From assembly GCA_030674155.1 (NCBI GenBank), contig CM060342.1, positions 20,383,598 to 20,447,597 of the forward strand: a stretch of DNA of 64,000 nt. Reading direction: 5' to 3'. Every line of letters begins with the position of its first letter. Position 1 is the first letter of the stretch. A program made the position numbers and the translations under genes. Below are positions 1-11,380 of the stretch, one piece after another. The notes under the pieces were generated by a model. It ran no database searches and was not told where the DNA came from. It saw only the letters and a program-made list of their open reading frames with translations. The stretch is from Stramonita haemastoma (lineage: Eukaryota; Mollusca; Gastropoda; Neogastropoda; Muricidae).

Positions 1-2789
1 CGCGCACAATAACACCAGCAAACGCACGCACGCGCGCATGCAATACACACCCTCTTATGAATAAGCTAAAGAAGCCGTCTAAAGATGTGACGAAACGCCG
101 TTTCCCGGCCCTTGCCACCCGCACTTTTAATCAGTTCCAGAGCCCACGGTACCAAGACCCTATTCTACTCTATGCATACAAACTATACAACCATTTTCGA
201 TGTGTGTGGCGTTTGACTTGTGGCGACACCACAGCCCCGAAGATGGCAACCCCCATGTAATAGCCAAGTTATGTCGGAAAGAAACAGGGTACAGTGTACG
301 CAAAATGACCCCCACACACAACATCAAAAAATAATATCAGTACAATATCATGCACCACAAGCATCACCACATTCATACACACACAAACGTACACACAAAC
401 AGCACCGCTTCATACACCCCCCCCCCCCCCCATACACACTATAAAGAAGCAGAAGGCTCGACAAAATGTGACGCAATAATGACCCCTATAACAACATTAA
501 ATAATAATATCATACAATATCATGCACCACAGAAATCTGCAGGGTCTCCTCCACACGCACAAACAAAAATAATCGCACACACGAACACCAGCAAACGCAC
601 GCACGCGCGCATGCATACACACCCTCTTATGAATAAGCTAAAGAAGCCGTCTAAAGATGTGACGAAACGCCGTTTTCCGGCCCTTGCCACCCGCACTTTT
701 AATCAGTTCCAGAGCCCACGGCACCAAGACCCTATTCTACTCTATGCATACAAACTTTACAACCATTTTGATGTGTGTGGCGTTTGACTTGTGGCGACAC
801 CACAGCCCCCGAAGATGGCAACCCCGCATGTAATAGCCAAGTATTGTCGCAAAGAAACAGGGTACAGTGTACCAAAAATGACCCCGGCACAACACACATC
901 AAACAATAATATTACATACACATATCATCATGCACCACAGAAATCTGCAGGGTCCTCCTCCACCCATCCCCAAACAAAAAATAATCGCACACACATCGAA
1001 CACCAGCAAAACGCACCGGCATGCATACACCCTAGTAGCAAAAAGCTCAAAGATGACAACGCTTTTCCGCCTGCCCGCCTTTTATCAGTTCCAAGCACGG
1101 CACCAAACCTATTACTTAGCATACAAACTTAACTTTCGATGTGTGGGCGTTTGATTTGGCGCCACAGCCGAAGTGGCACCTGATTGCCAAGTGTCGGAAG
1201 AAGGGTACATGTACAAAATGACCCCAACAATAAATAAACTACAAAATGCACACGCATCCATCAAACAAACGACCACAACGCACGCTCATCGCACCACGCG
1301 CGCAGATACACACCTCTTATGATACTAAAGAACCGTCTAAAGTGTGACGAACGCTTTCCGGCCTTGCCACCACTTTATCTTCCAAGCCACGGCACCAGAC
1401 TATTCACTCTATGTACAACTCAACCATTTTGATGTGGTGCGTTGATGTGGCGACACCACGCCCGAAATGGCACCCGCTGTACATGCAAGTTGTCGCAAGA
1501 ACAGGACAGTGTACAAATGACCGCACACACATCAACAATATACTACAATCATGCACCACAGAAATTGCAGGGTTCCTCAGGCAAACAAAAATAATCGCAC
1601 ACACACACCGCAAACGCACGCACGCGCGCATGCATACACACCCTCTCAAGAATAAGCTAAAGAAGCCTTCCAAAGAAGTGACGAAACGCCGTTTTCCGGC
1701 CCTTGCCACCCGCACTTTTAATCAGTTCCAGAGCCCACGGCACCAAGACCCTATTCTACTCTATGCATACAAACTTTACAACCATTTTCGATGTGTGTGG
1801 CGTTTGACTTGTGGCGACACCACAGCCCCCGAAGATGGCAACCCCCATGTATATAGCCAAGTATGTCGGAAAGAAACAGGGTACAGTGTACGCATAAATG
1901 ACCCCCACAAACACACATCAAATAATAATATCGTACAATATCATGCACCACAGCATCACCACATTCATACACACACAAACGTACACACAAACAGCACCGC
2001 TTCCATACACCCCCCCCCCCCCCCCCCCCACCCCATAACACACTATAAAGAAGCAGAAGGCTCGACAAAATGTGACGCAATAATGACCCCTATAAAACAC
2101 ATTAAATAATAATATCATACAATATCATGCACCACAGAAATCTGCAGGGTCTCCTCCACACGCACAAACAAAAATAATCGCACACACGAACACCAGCAAA
2201 CGCACGCACGCGCGCATGCATACACACCCCTCTTATGAATAAGCTAAAGAAGCCGTCTAAAGATGTGACGAAACGCCGTTTTCCGGCCCTTGCCACCCGC
2301 ACTTTTAATCAGTTCCAGAGCCCACGGCACCAAGACCCTATTCTACTCTATGCATACAAACTTTACAACCATTTTCGATGTGTGTGGCGTTTGACTTGTG
2401 GCGACACCACAGCCCCGAAGATGGCAACCCCGCTTGTACATAGCCAAGTTTGTCGCAAAGAAACAGGGTACAGTGTACCAAAAATGACCCCGGCAACACA
2501 CATCAAACAATAATATCATACAATATCATGCACCACAGAAATTGCAGGGTCTCCTCCACATGCGCAAACAAAAATAATCGCACACACGAACAACCCAGCA
2601 AACGCACGCACGCGCGCATGCATACACACCCTCTCAAGAATAAGCTAAAGAAGCCTTCCAAAGCCCCACGGGACCAAGAAACCCCCTTTTACTCTTGCAA
2701 AACAAACTATAACCCCCAAACCCCATTTTCGAGGGGTGTGGGGGTTGACTTGTGGCAAAACCAAAAGCCCCGAAGATGGCAAAACCCCC
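1..2789 (+). repeat. Satellite B array, diverged relative of satellite A
   Basis: Tandem units share CTTATGAATAAGCTAAAG-type boxes near 53, 627, 1645 (CTCAAGAATAAG variant), 2233 and 2633. Spacing alternates between about 574-588 bp and about 400 bp. The longer unit carries an extra block with a C-tract (417-430, 2011-2029) and AAGAAGCAGAAGGCTCGAC. Several stretches align with satellite A (CGATGTGTGTGGCG, AATATCATGCACCACAG, TGCATACA), so B is a diverged subfamily of the same repeat. The part from about 950 to 1560 is missing many single bases relative to the other units and is either old or poorly sequenced. The open frames here shift from unit to unit and look incidental. Confidence 0.85.
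2668..2789. other. Probable low-quality contig end before the gap
   Basis: The last ~120 bases before the N run follow the satellite B unit but with many G-for-T and A-for-C changes; GGGGTGTGGGGGTTGAC, for example, stands where other units have TGTGTGTGGCGTTTGAC. This one-sided substitution pattern is more like deteriorating base calls at a read end than biological divergence. Confidence 0.55.
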
Positions 2790-2889
2790 NNNNNNNNNNN
2801 NNNNNNNNNNNNNNNNNNNNNNNNNNNNNNNNNNNNNNNNNNNNNNNNNNNNNNNNNNNNNNNNNNNNNNNNNNNNNNNNNNNNNNNNN
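2790..2889. other. Assembly gap (100 N)
   Basis: Exactly 100 N separate satellite B from LINE-derived sequence. A round 100 usually marks a gap of unknown size, so adjacency of the two flanks is not established. Confidence 0.98.
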
Positions 2890-3600
2890 TACAACAAAAC
2901 AGGTACAACGATTTTGTCGAATAAATCAAGTGTCACATGTGTAGGCAGTTCTATTTGCTGTGCAGTCCTTATCAAGATAAACATGACTTTAGCAGCTTTA
3001 TCATAAGCATTTTCCATGCATGACATTTTCATATCCCCAAACTTCACATCCATACAACAAAACAGGTAGAACAATTTTATCGAATAAATCAAGTGTCACA
3101 TGTGTACATAGTTCTTTTTCCCGTGCAGTCCTTATCAAATTAACATGACTTAAGTAGGTTAATCATAAGCATTTTTCTTGCATTTTGCAACACTACCACT
3201 GCTGCAGAAGTTGATTCCTAAATATGTAAAAGTGTTAAGAACTTCCAACACTTTTTTGCTATTTTCCATAATTATTAGGAGATGTCTTGTGGCGGGATAT
3301 CCTGATTTTGGTTTTCACCAGATTCACAATAAGTTTCCATTGAGATGATTAAGTATCCAAAATGTGTAATGCATCTTTTATCCTTGTTTGTAGTGGGGAA
3401 TAAAATGGTATCATGTGCATAAAGTAAAAGTTGAAGAGAACTGGTTACCATTTTTGCATGAAATGAAAGTTGAATATGCAGTGTTAATGAATTTGTGGTA
3501 AATATTGTTGCAAATGATTGAGAAAGTGTGTGTGTGTGGTACTTGATGTGAAATATTACTTCCCCTTCTGTGGCCATATATGCATTTTAAAGAGTTGTAT
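2890..3600 (-). pseudogene. Degenerate LINE reverse-transcriptase fragment, copy 1
   Basis: Read on the minus strand this is the C-terminal half of a non-LTR retrotransposon reverse transcriptase. The catalytic box is near 3410-3421, where the usual [FY]-A-D-D reads Y-A-H-D (context LLLYAHDTILF). It is followed, after a frameshift, by WKLIVNLVKTKI, then FTYLGINF, then DLFDKIVVPVLLYGCEVWG-type sequence near the gap. The loss of one catalytic aspartate, several frameshifts and a tandem duplication of the last ~150 bp show it is dead. The same fragment recurs at 38439-39185. The clade cannot be assigned from this piece; it is a different LINE from the one at 28679-32649. Confidence 0.75.
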
Positions 3601-3862
3601 CCCTTTGAATTATTTGCAGTTGCTTTGTAGTTGAGATAAATGCTTTGATGTGATTGAAATGAAGCAGTGATTTTGCTATGAAATTGTAGACTTAGTGTTG
3701 ACCTGTGTGAAAGAAGTAGAGGGCGAAAGTAAGTGATTGTAGACGTAAATGATTGTGAATTTGTGAAGATATAGTAAAAGACAGGTGTGGAATTTGAAGT
3801 TGTTGGTTTAGTGATAAGTTGTAAAATGTGAAGGCTAGATGTTAAACTGTGAGTTGTGAATT
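3601..3862. other. AT-rich spacer, no gene seen
   Basis: TG/GAAG-rich, low-GC sequence with no open frame of note. It recurs at about 39190-39452 with about 35.6 kb offset and leads into the twin-hairpin element, as the AT-rich stretch at 10068-10276 also does. Confidence 0.6.
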
Positions 3863-3960
3863 GCAGATGTGTATGGGGATCTGCCCCTAAGTTGTACTGC
3901 TCCAGCTTTGGAGTGATGTGTTGTCTATCTTCCCATGTTGGTGGTTTTGTTTTTGGTTTG
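3863..3960 (+). repeat. Twin-hairpin element, copy 1 (+)
   Basis: First inverted repeat GCAGAT/ATCTGC (3863-3868 with 3879-3884), then CTCC/GGAG (3900-3903 with 3910-3913), then the shared phrase GATGTGTTGTCTATCTTCC. This is the most diverged of six copies. A minisatellite and a G-rich tract follow. Confidence 0.6.
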
Positions 3961-3968
3961 TTTCTTTT

Positions 3969-4262
3969 GGGACTGGACTGGTCCGGACCGGTCTGGGACT
4001 GGTCTGGACTGGACGGTCTGGGACTGGTCTAGACTGGTCTGGACCAGTTCCAACTGGTTTGGACCGATTCTGACCGGTTGGAACTGGTCTGAACTGGTTC
4101 TGACTTGTTGGAACCGGTTCTAACTGGTCTGAACCGGTTTTGACCAGTTCGAACGGGTTCCAACTGGTCTGAACTGGTTTTTACCAGTTCCGACTGGTCT
4201 GGACCAGTCCAGAATGGACTGGTCTGGATCGGTCTGGGACTGGACTGGTTTGGTCTGGTTCC
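3969..4262 (+). repeat. GACTGGTCTG minisatellite
   Basis: About 29 decamer-like units built from GACTGGTCTG / GACCAGTTCC / GAACCGGTTC variants. Many units contain CCGG or ACCGGT palindromes. A shorter copy is at 39562-39763. Confidence 0.85.
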
Positions 4263-5085
4263 AAGGGGGGAGGGAGGAGGGGGGAAGGAAGAGGGGGGAG
4301 GGGAGGTGGCTGGGTGGGTGGGGGAGGGGGGGAAGAGAGGGGGGTGGGGGGTGGGGAGGAAGGGGAGAGGAGGGAGGGTGGGGGGAGAGAGGGAGGGGGT
4401 GGGTGGTGGGCGCGGATGGAGGGGGAGGGAAGGGGGGGTGGGGGTGGAGGGGGGTGGGGGAGGGAGGGGAGGGAAGAGGGGGTGGGTGGAGGGAGGGAGG
4501 GGGAAGGAGGTTAGGGGAGGGAGGGGAGGAAAGAGGGGGTGGGTGGAGGGAGGGGGTGCGGGGAGGGAGGGGAGGGGGGGATGGAGGGGGGTGGAGGGAG
4601 GGGAGGGAAGAGGGGGTGGGTGGAGGGAGAGAGGGGGGAGGAGGTTAGGTGATGGAGTGAAGGAGAGAGGGGGTGGGTGGAGGGAGGGGAGGGGAGAGGG
4701 GGTGCGGGGAGGGAGGGGAGAGAGGGGTGCGGGGAGGGAGGGGTGGTGGAGGGATGAGTGAGAGGGGGAGGGAATGAGGGGATGGGGGGAGGGGTTGGGG
4801 GGGGAGGAGGAGGGAGTGGGGGAGGGGAGGGGGGAAGAGGAGGGGGGTAGGGGGTGAGAGTGAGGGTAGGAGGAGGGAGGGAGTGGGGGAGGGGAGGAGG
4901 GGAGATGGGAGGGGGGAAGAGAAGGGGGGTAGGGGATCGGTGGGGAGAGTTGGAGAGGGAGTGTGGTGGAGAGGGAGGAGAGGGGGTTGGGGGGTGGGGA
5001 GGAGGGGAGGGGTGGGGGATTGAGGGTAAGGGAGGGGGGTGGAGAGGGAGGGGGGTGGGTGGTGGGAGTGGATGGGAAGAGAGGA
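4263..5085 (+). repeat. Polypurine G-rich tract
   Basis: About 820 bp of GGGAGG/GGGTGG-type sequence, almost free of C on this strand. Dense G-runs make G-quadruplex or triplex structures likely. Long Gly/Arg or Pro/Ser frames here are composition artefacts. The counterpart is 39764-40435. Confidence 0.9.
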
Positions 5086-5278
5086 TTGATTCATTTGTTC
5101 TTTTATATCAAGGATAATGGAATAAAAACTCTTACACTTTTTTACATCCAGTCCCCGTGTGTATGCAGTTTGTGTAAATGTCGTCTGTTCCCACCGGCAC
5201 ACGATGGCCTACTCTTATGGAAAGCGGAACAGGATGTTTGGAGCTCTAGCCGAAGATCAAACATTCTTTTATAATAAT
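5086..5278. other. Conserved unique spacer, copy 1
   Basis: Non-repetitive segment between the G-tract and the CT microsatellite, nearly identical to 40436-40631. It contains ATGGCCTACTCTTATGG and a short frame but no recognisable protein. It may be a fragment of a transposon or host gene. Confidence 0.5.
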
Positions 5279-5637
<359 letters not shown>

Positions 5638-5818
5638 GTAGGATTTTGTCGAAAACTTTCGTAATAAGGAGAATACGATTGTTCAAAATAAGTAATTTGT
5701 CTGAAATAAAAGGACTCATGCTCACACTTGCTATGTTTTGGCAATCGCCGCACATGTCATGATATTTTATTTTGTTTTCTTTGTTTGTTTTGCTTTGTTT
5801 TGCTATGCTATGGCGACC
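5638..5818 (+). mobile_element. LINE 3'-end remnant, same family as 28679-32649
   Basis: The sequence aligns along its length with the 3' end of the minus-strand LINE: CGGTAGGATTTTGTCGAAAAC corresponds to the codons for the LINE ORF end RQDFIENSGN (with Q changed to stop), followed by AAGGAGAATA.GATT, TTGGCA.TCGCC, GCTTTGTTTTGC and ATGGCGACCCCAT. It therefore derives from the stop-codon region plus 3' UTR of a related element in + orientation, cut before the terminal repeats. It forms the left leader of a satellite array. Confidence 0.7.
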
Positions 5819-5875
5819 CCATCATCCTTCTCTCGGTTTTTGTCTGTCTGTCTCTGCACCCTCTCTGTCTCTTCC
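5819..5875 (+). other. Array leader, copy 1
   Basis: TCATCCTTCTCTCGG, GTCTGTCTGTCTCTGC and CTGTCTCTTCC precede the first monomer. The same leader starts the arrays at 11857, 41135 and 51102, always with the monomer in the same phase. Confidence 0.7.
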
Positions 5876-8800
5876 TACCATTTCCGATGTGTGTGGCGCC
5901 GGACCTGTGGCGACTCCGCAGCCTTGGAGAGCTGAAAACCAAGCAGGGCGCACACTAATAATGACAATATACAGCAATATCATACACCGCAGGCAAGTGC
6001 AGGGACCCCTGCACATGTGTGCACACAAACGATCACACTGACAAACACTTGCGCGCACGTGCGTCCGCGCACGCATACCCACCATTCCGTCGAAAATGGT
6101 GCGGTTTTATGCAAAGACGGGACCGTAAGAGTGGTTTTCAGGCCTGTCCTACCCCGACATTTGCACGGTTACAGACCCCAAGACACCAAGAGAATATGGC
6201 ACTGTATGCATACACCCTCTCCTACCATTTCCGATGTGTGTGGCGCCGGACCTGTGGCGACTCCGCAGCCCTGAAAAGCTGAGAAAGCTAGTTTTTTGCA
6301 AGGAAATCTGCCACTGTGTACGCAACAAAAACCAAGCAAGACGGACACTAATAATGACAATATATAGCAATATCATGCCTCACATGCAAGTGCAGGGTCC
6401 CCTCTACATGCGCGTACACAAACGAGCACACTGACAAACACCTGCGCGAGAGTGCGTGCGCGTACGCATACCCACCCCCCAGCGAAAATGGTGCGGTTTT
6501 AGGCAAAGACGGGACCCGAAGAGTCGTTTTCAGGCCCGTCTTACCCCGACTTTTGCACGGTGATATACCCCAAGGCACCAAGACAATATTGTGCTGTATG
6601 CAGACACCCTCTCCTACCATTTCCGATGTGTGTGGCGCCGGACCTGTGGCGACTCCGCAGCCCTGAAAAGCTGAGAAAGCTAGTTTCTTGCAAGGAAATC
6701 TCCCACGGTGTACAAAACAAAAACCAAGCAGGCCGCACATTAATAATGACAATATACAGCAATATCATGCCTCACAGGCAAGTGCAGGGTCCCCTCCACA
6801 TGCGTGCACACAACCGAACCCACTCACAGACACCTGTGCGCGCGTGCGTGTGCGTACGCATACCCACCCCCTCGGCGAAAAAGGTGCGGTTTTAAGCAAC
6901 GACGGAACCAAAAGAGTGGTTTTCAGGCCCGTCATACCCGATCTTTTGCCACGGCTACAGACCCCAAGCCACCAAGACAATATGGCACTGTATGCATACA
7001 CCCTCTCTTACCATTTCCGATGTTTGTGGCGCCGGACCTGTGGCAACTCTGCAGCACTGAAGAGCTGAGAAAGCTAGTTTCTTGGAAGGAAATCTACCAC
7101 GGTGTACGCAACAAAAACTAAGCAAGGCCCACACTAATAATGACAATATACAGCAATATTATGCCTTACAGGCAAGTGCAGGGTCCCCTCCACATGTGCG
7201 CACACAAACGAATACACTGACAAACACCTGCGCGCGCGGGCGGGCGCGCACGCATACCCACCCGCCGGCGAAAAAGGTGCGGTTTTATGCAAAGACGGGA
7301 CCCGAAGAGATGTTTTCAGTCCCGTCCTACCCCGACTTTTTAACGGTTACAGACCCTAAGGCACCAAGACAATATGGCACTGTATGCATATACCCTCTCC
7401 TACCATTTTCGATGTGTGTGTTTCTTGCAAGGAAATCTCCCACGGTGTACGCAACAAAAACCAGGCAGGGTGCATACTAATAATGACAATTTACAGCAGT
7501 ATCATGCACCACAGGGAAGTGCAGGGTCCCCTCCACATGCGTGCACACAAACGAACACACTGAGAAACACCTGTGCGCGCACGCGTACGTGCATGCATAC
7601 CGACCCCCCCCCCCCTCCCCCCTCGGTGAGAAAGGTGGGTTTTAGGCAAAGACGGGACCTAAAGAGTGGTTTTCAGGCCCGTCCTACCCCAACTTTTTCA
7701 CGGTTACAGACCCCAAGGCAACAAGACAATATGGCACTGTATGCATACACCCTCTCCTACCATTTCCCATGTGTGTGGCGCCGGTCCTGTGGCGACTCCG
7801 CAGCCCTGGAGAGCTGAGAAAGCTCGTTTCTTGCAAGGAAATCTGCCACGGTGTACGCAACAAAAACCAAGCAGAGAGCACGCTGATAATGACAATATAC
7901 AGCAATATCATGCCCCACAGGCAAGTGCAGGGTCCCCTCCACATAGGCACACACAAACAAACACATTGACAAGCATTTGCGCGAGCGCACGTGCGCGCAC
8001 GCATACCCACCCCCCACCGGCGAAAAAGATGTGGTTCTGGGAAAGAGACGGGACCCAAAGAGATGTTTTCAGGCCCGTACTACCGGACTTTTTCACGGTT
8101 ACAGACCCCAAGGCACCAAGACAATATGGCACTTTATGCATAATACCCTCTCCTACCATTTTCGGTGTGTGTGGCGCCGGAGATGTGGCGACTCCACAGT
8201 CCTGGAGAGCTGAGAAAGCTAGTTTCTTGCAAGGAAATCTGCCACTGTGTACGCAACAAAAACCAAGCAGGGCGCACACGAATAATGACAATATACAGCA
8301 ATATCATGCACCACAGGCAAGTGCAGGGTCCTCTCTAGATGTGCACACAGAAACGAACACACAGACAAACACACCTGCGCGCGCTCGCGTGTGCGCATGC
8401 ATACCCACCCCCTCGGCGAGAAAGGTGCGGTTTTAGGCAAAGACGGGACATAAAGAGTGGTTTTCAGGCCCGTCCTACCCCGACTTTTTCACGGTTACAG
8501 ACCCCAAGGCACCAAGACAATATGGCACTGTATGCATACACCCTCTCCTGCTATTTCTGATGTGTGTGGCACCGGACCTGTGGCGACTCCGCAGCCCTGG
8601 AGAGCTGAGAAAGCTTGTTTTTTGCAAGGAAATCTGCCACGGTGTACGCAACAAAAACCAAGCAAGGTGCACACTAATATTGACAATATACAGCAATATC
8701 ATACACCGCAGGCAAGTGCAGGGTCCCCTCCACATGCGCACACACAAACGAACACACTGACAAACACTTGCGCGCGCGCACGTGCGCTCACGCATACCCA

Positions 8801-10067
8801 GCCCCAGGCGAAAAAGGTGCGGTTTTAGGCAAAGACGGGACCCAAAGAGTGGTTTTCAGGCCCGTCCTACTTCGAATGTTGCTCGGTTACAGACCCCAAT
8901 GCACGAAGACAATATGGTACTTAATGGATACGCCCTCTCCTGCCATTTCCGATGTGTGTGGCGTCGGATCTTTGGCGACTCCGCAACCCTGGACAGCTGA
9001 GAAAGCTAGTTTCTTGCAAGGGAATCTGCCACGGTGTACACAACAAAAACCAAGCAGGGCCCACACTAATAATGACAATATACAGCAATATCATGCCTCA
9101 CAGGCAAGTGCAGGGTCCTATCCACATGTGCGTACACAAACGAACACACTGAGAAACACCTGCGCGCGGGCGCGTACGCGCAGGCATACCCACCCGAAGG
9201 CGAAAAAGGTGCGGTTTTAGGCAACGACGGGATCGAAAGTTTCGTTTTCAGGCCCGTCCTACCCCGACTTTTGTACGGTTACAGACCCCAAGGCAGGAAG
9301 ACAATATGGCACTGTATGCATACACCCTCTCCTACCATTTCCGATGTGTGTGGCGCCGGACCTGTGGCGACTCTGCAGCCCTTGAGAGATGAGAAAGCTA
9401 GTTTCTTGCAACGAAATCTGGCACGTTGTTGCAACAAAAACAAAGCAGGGCGCACACTAATAATGCCAATTTACAGCAATAACATGCACCACAGACAAGT
9501 GCAGGGTCCTCTCCACATGTGCGTTCACAAACGAACACACTGACAAACACCTTTGCGCGTGTATGCGCGCACGCAGACCCACCCCTCGGCGAAAAAAGTG
9601 CGGTTTTAGGCAAAGACGGGAGCGAAAGAGTGGTTTTCAGGCCCGTCCTACCCCGACTTTTGTACGGTTACAGACCCCAAGGCACCAAGACAATATTGCA
9701 CTGTATGTATACACCCTCTCCTACCATTTCCGATGTGTGTGGCGCCGGACCTGTGGCGACTCCGCTGCCGTGGAGAGCTGAGAAAGCTAGTTTCTTGCAA
9801 GGAAATTTGCCACGGTGTACGCAACAAAAACCAAGCAGGGTGCACACTAATAATGACAATATACAGCAATATCATGCACCACAGGCAAGTGCAGGGTCCC
9901 CTCCACATGCACGCACACGAACGAATACACTGACAAACACCTGTGCGCGTGCGCGTATATATACCCACCCTCTGGCGAAAAATGTGCGGTTACAGACCCC
10001 AAGGCACCAAAACAATATGGCACTGTACGCATACACCCTCTCCTACCATTTCCGATGTGTGTGGCGC
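5876..10067 (+). repeat. Satellite A array, block 1 (about 11 monomers)
   Basis: The period is about 390 bp (CCGATGTG at 6231 to 6623 is 392; 9341 to 9730 is 389). Landmarks in each monomer, in order: CTACCATTTCCGATGTG, GGCGCCGGACCTGTGGCG, GAAAGCTAGTTTCTTGC, AATAATGACAATATACAGC, AAACGAACACACTGAC, a variable GC palindrome, a C-tract, GCGAAAAAGGTGCGG, AAAGACGGGACC, GGTTTTCAGGCCCGTCC, GCACGGTTACAGACC. One monomer near 7410-7420 has an internal deletion that is shared with 42290. The block begins and ends with the same 24-bp phrase TACCATTTCCG...GGCGC. Frames of 60-260 codons occur in several phases on both strands and are not taken as genes. Confidence 0.95.
9159..9184 (+). other. Representative GC palindrome of satellite A
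   Basis: CCTGCGCG (9159-9166) pairs with CGCGCAGG (9177-9184): a perfect 8-bp stem with a 10-base loop, made of alternating purine-pyrimidine steps (Z-DNA prone). Other monomers carry different but still self-complementary arms at the same place. Confidence 0.7.
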
Positions 10068-10276
10068 TGAGGAAGGGAAGCCTGAGTTTTTCCATAAAAC
10101 TGTAGACTGTGGTATTTGAAGGAAAGGCGTGGTGGAGCCAAATGTTTGACAATAAGGTTTAATTTTGAAATTGTGAGGATATCTCGAAAAAGACAGCTGC
10201 AAATTGTGGAACTGTTAATGTAATATATAGGGTTGAAAAGTTTGAGGATAAGAGGTTGAGTTTTGAGTTAGGAAGT
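10068..10276 (+). repeat. Array tail module, copy 1 (+)
   Basis: Starts at GAGGAAGGGAAGCCTGAG directly after the array, then TAAAACTGTAGACTGTGG and an AT-rich stretch up to the twin hairpins. The same module follows the array at 49501 and occurs inverted at 36535-36760 and 63414-63620. Confidence 0.75.
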
Positions 10277-10360
10277 GCAGATCTGTTTTTGGATCTGCCC
10301 CCTAAGTTGTAATCCTCCTGGCTTTGGAGGAGATGTGTTGTCTATCTTCCATGTTTGTGC
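10277..10360 (+). repeat. Twin-hairpin element, copy 2 (+)
   Basis: GCAGATC/GATCTGC (10277-10283 with 10292-10298; 8-base loop TGTTTTTG) followed by TCCTCC/GGAGGA (10313-10318 with 10326-10331). Then comes GATGTGTTGTCTATCTTCC and a G-rich tract. Confidence 0.8.
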
Positions 10361-10375
10361 CAGGGAGAAGCATCG

Positions 10376-10672
10376 GGGAAGAATAAGGATAGAGGGAGGG
10401 ACTAGAGGGAGCTGGGAGAGGGGGGGAGGAGGGGGAGGATTGAAGTGGGGAGAGGGGAGGGAGGGTAGGGGTGAGTGAGGAGAGGGTTGGGAGGGGGAGG
10501 GGCGGGAGGGGGAGGGGAGGAGGGGCATGGGAGGGGGAGGAGTGTGGGGGTTTGGTGGGGGTGGGAGGCGACGGAGGGGTGGGTGGGGGTGCGAGGGGAC
10601 GAAGGTGGGGAGGAGGGTTGGGTGGGAGAAGGGGAGGGGAGGACGGGGTAAGGGGAGGTGGGGAATCGAATA
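10376..10672 (+). repeat. Polypurine G-rich tract, short
   Basis: About 300 bp of GGGAGGG-type sequence directly after the twin hairpins, with counterpart 49820-50092. No coding capacity is inferred. Confidence 0.85.
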
Positions 10673-10688
10673 ATTTCTGAGTTTTCAT

Positions 10689-10926
10689 TTTTTTTTTTTT
10701 TTAAAGGGCATGATTTTATTGCACGCACATACACACTCTTCAATAACGAGCTATACGTCTGAATTTCTTTCCTTACTCCCTTCATTACAAGATAATCCCT
10801 GTCCGGCGACCCTATCCAGATGGAATCTTACAGTTTTGACTTTACACAAACGTTTAACATCCTGTCTCTTTGTGTAAAATGTCACAGTCATTCTGGTGCT
10901 TTACTCTAATTTTCCTGTCTTTGCAG
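10689..10926 (+). other. Intron-like lead-in to exon-like block 1
   Basis: A T-run (about 10689-10702), then unique sequence ending in a pyrimidine-rich stretch and CTGTCTTTGCAG, a good splice acceptor. The same lead-in precedes the exon-like blocks near 20762, 33457, 50350 and 60006. Confidence 0.5.
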
Positions 10927-11115
10927 AAGGCCAGGAAATTCTTAAAGAAAGTGGATCATCCTGATTATGCAAAATGCGGACTGCATGATTATGCTAATGT
11001 GATCTTCATGTTTATGCAGATGTGGTCACGTGCGACCTGCGGTGAAGGCAGGAGAGCAATGGCTGGGGAAGAGGACTGAGTGGTTCCGTGGAGAGGGGAG
11101 TCATCCACGCGAACC
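10927..11115 (+). pseudogene. Exon-like block, copy 1
   Basis: 189 bp bounded by TTTGCAG on the left and ACC|GTGAGTTTC on the right, both good splice consensus. One frame reads KARKFLKKVDHPDYAKC, then GLHDYANVIFMFMQMWSR, and continues to a stop inside the block. It differs from copies 2, 3 and 5 by an 11-12 base deletion that shifts the N-terminal frame, so the coding potential is not conserved across copies. I do not recognise the protein. Most likely it is a captured host-gene exon or part of a multicopy pseudogene. Confidence 0.4.
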
Positions 11116-11258
11116 GTGAGTTTCTTTTTTCAGATATGATTAATATGGTTGTTTTTTTTCTCTGTGGCTAGGAAAATCAGGTGTGCTTTTTTCAGTACAC
11201 ACAAGATTTTCTGCCCCCACCTCTCTCTCTGTTTCTCTAGTCTGTGTGACTGTTTTAC

Positions 11259-11259
<1 letters not shown>
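11116..11259. other. Intron-like sequence after exon-like block 1
   Basis: Begins with the donor GTGAGTTTC, then TATGATTAATATGG, TGTGGCTAGGAAAATC and CAAGATTTTCTGCC. It is conserved in all five module copies. No gene seen. Confidence 0.5.
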
Positions 11260-11302
<43 letters not shown>

Positions 11303-11380
11303 CGTCCGTCCGTCCGTCCGTCCGTCCGTCCGTCCGCCGTCCGTCCGTCCGTCCGTCCGTCCGTCCGTCTGTCCGTCTGT
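11260..11380 (+). repeat. (GTCT)n-(GTCC)n compound microsatellite
   Basis: TCTG tetramers switch once to TCCG tetramers and revert at the end. Thr-Asp-Gly-Arg frames on the minus strand are artefacts. Copies are at 21099, 33801 and 60351; it is absent from the 50640 copy. Confidence 0.95.
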
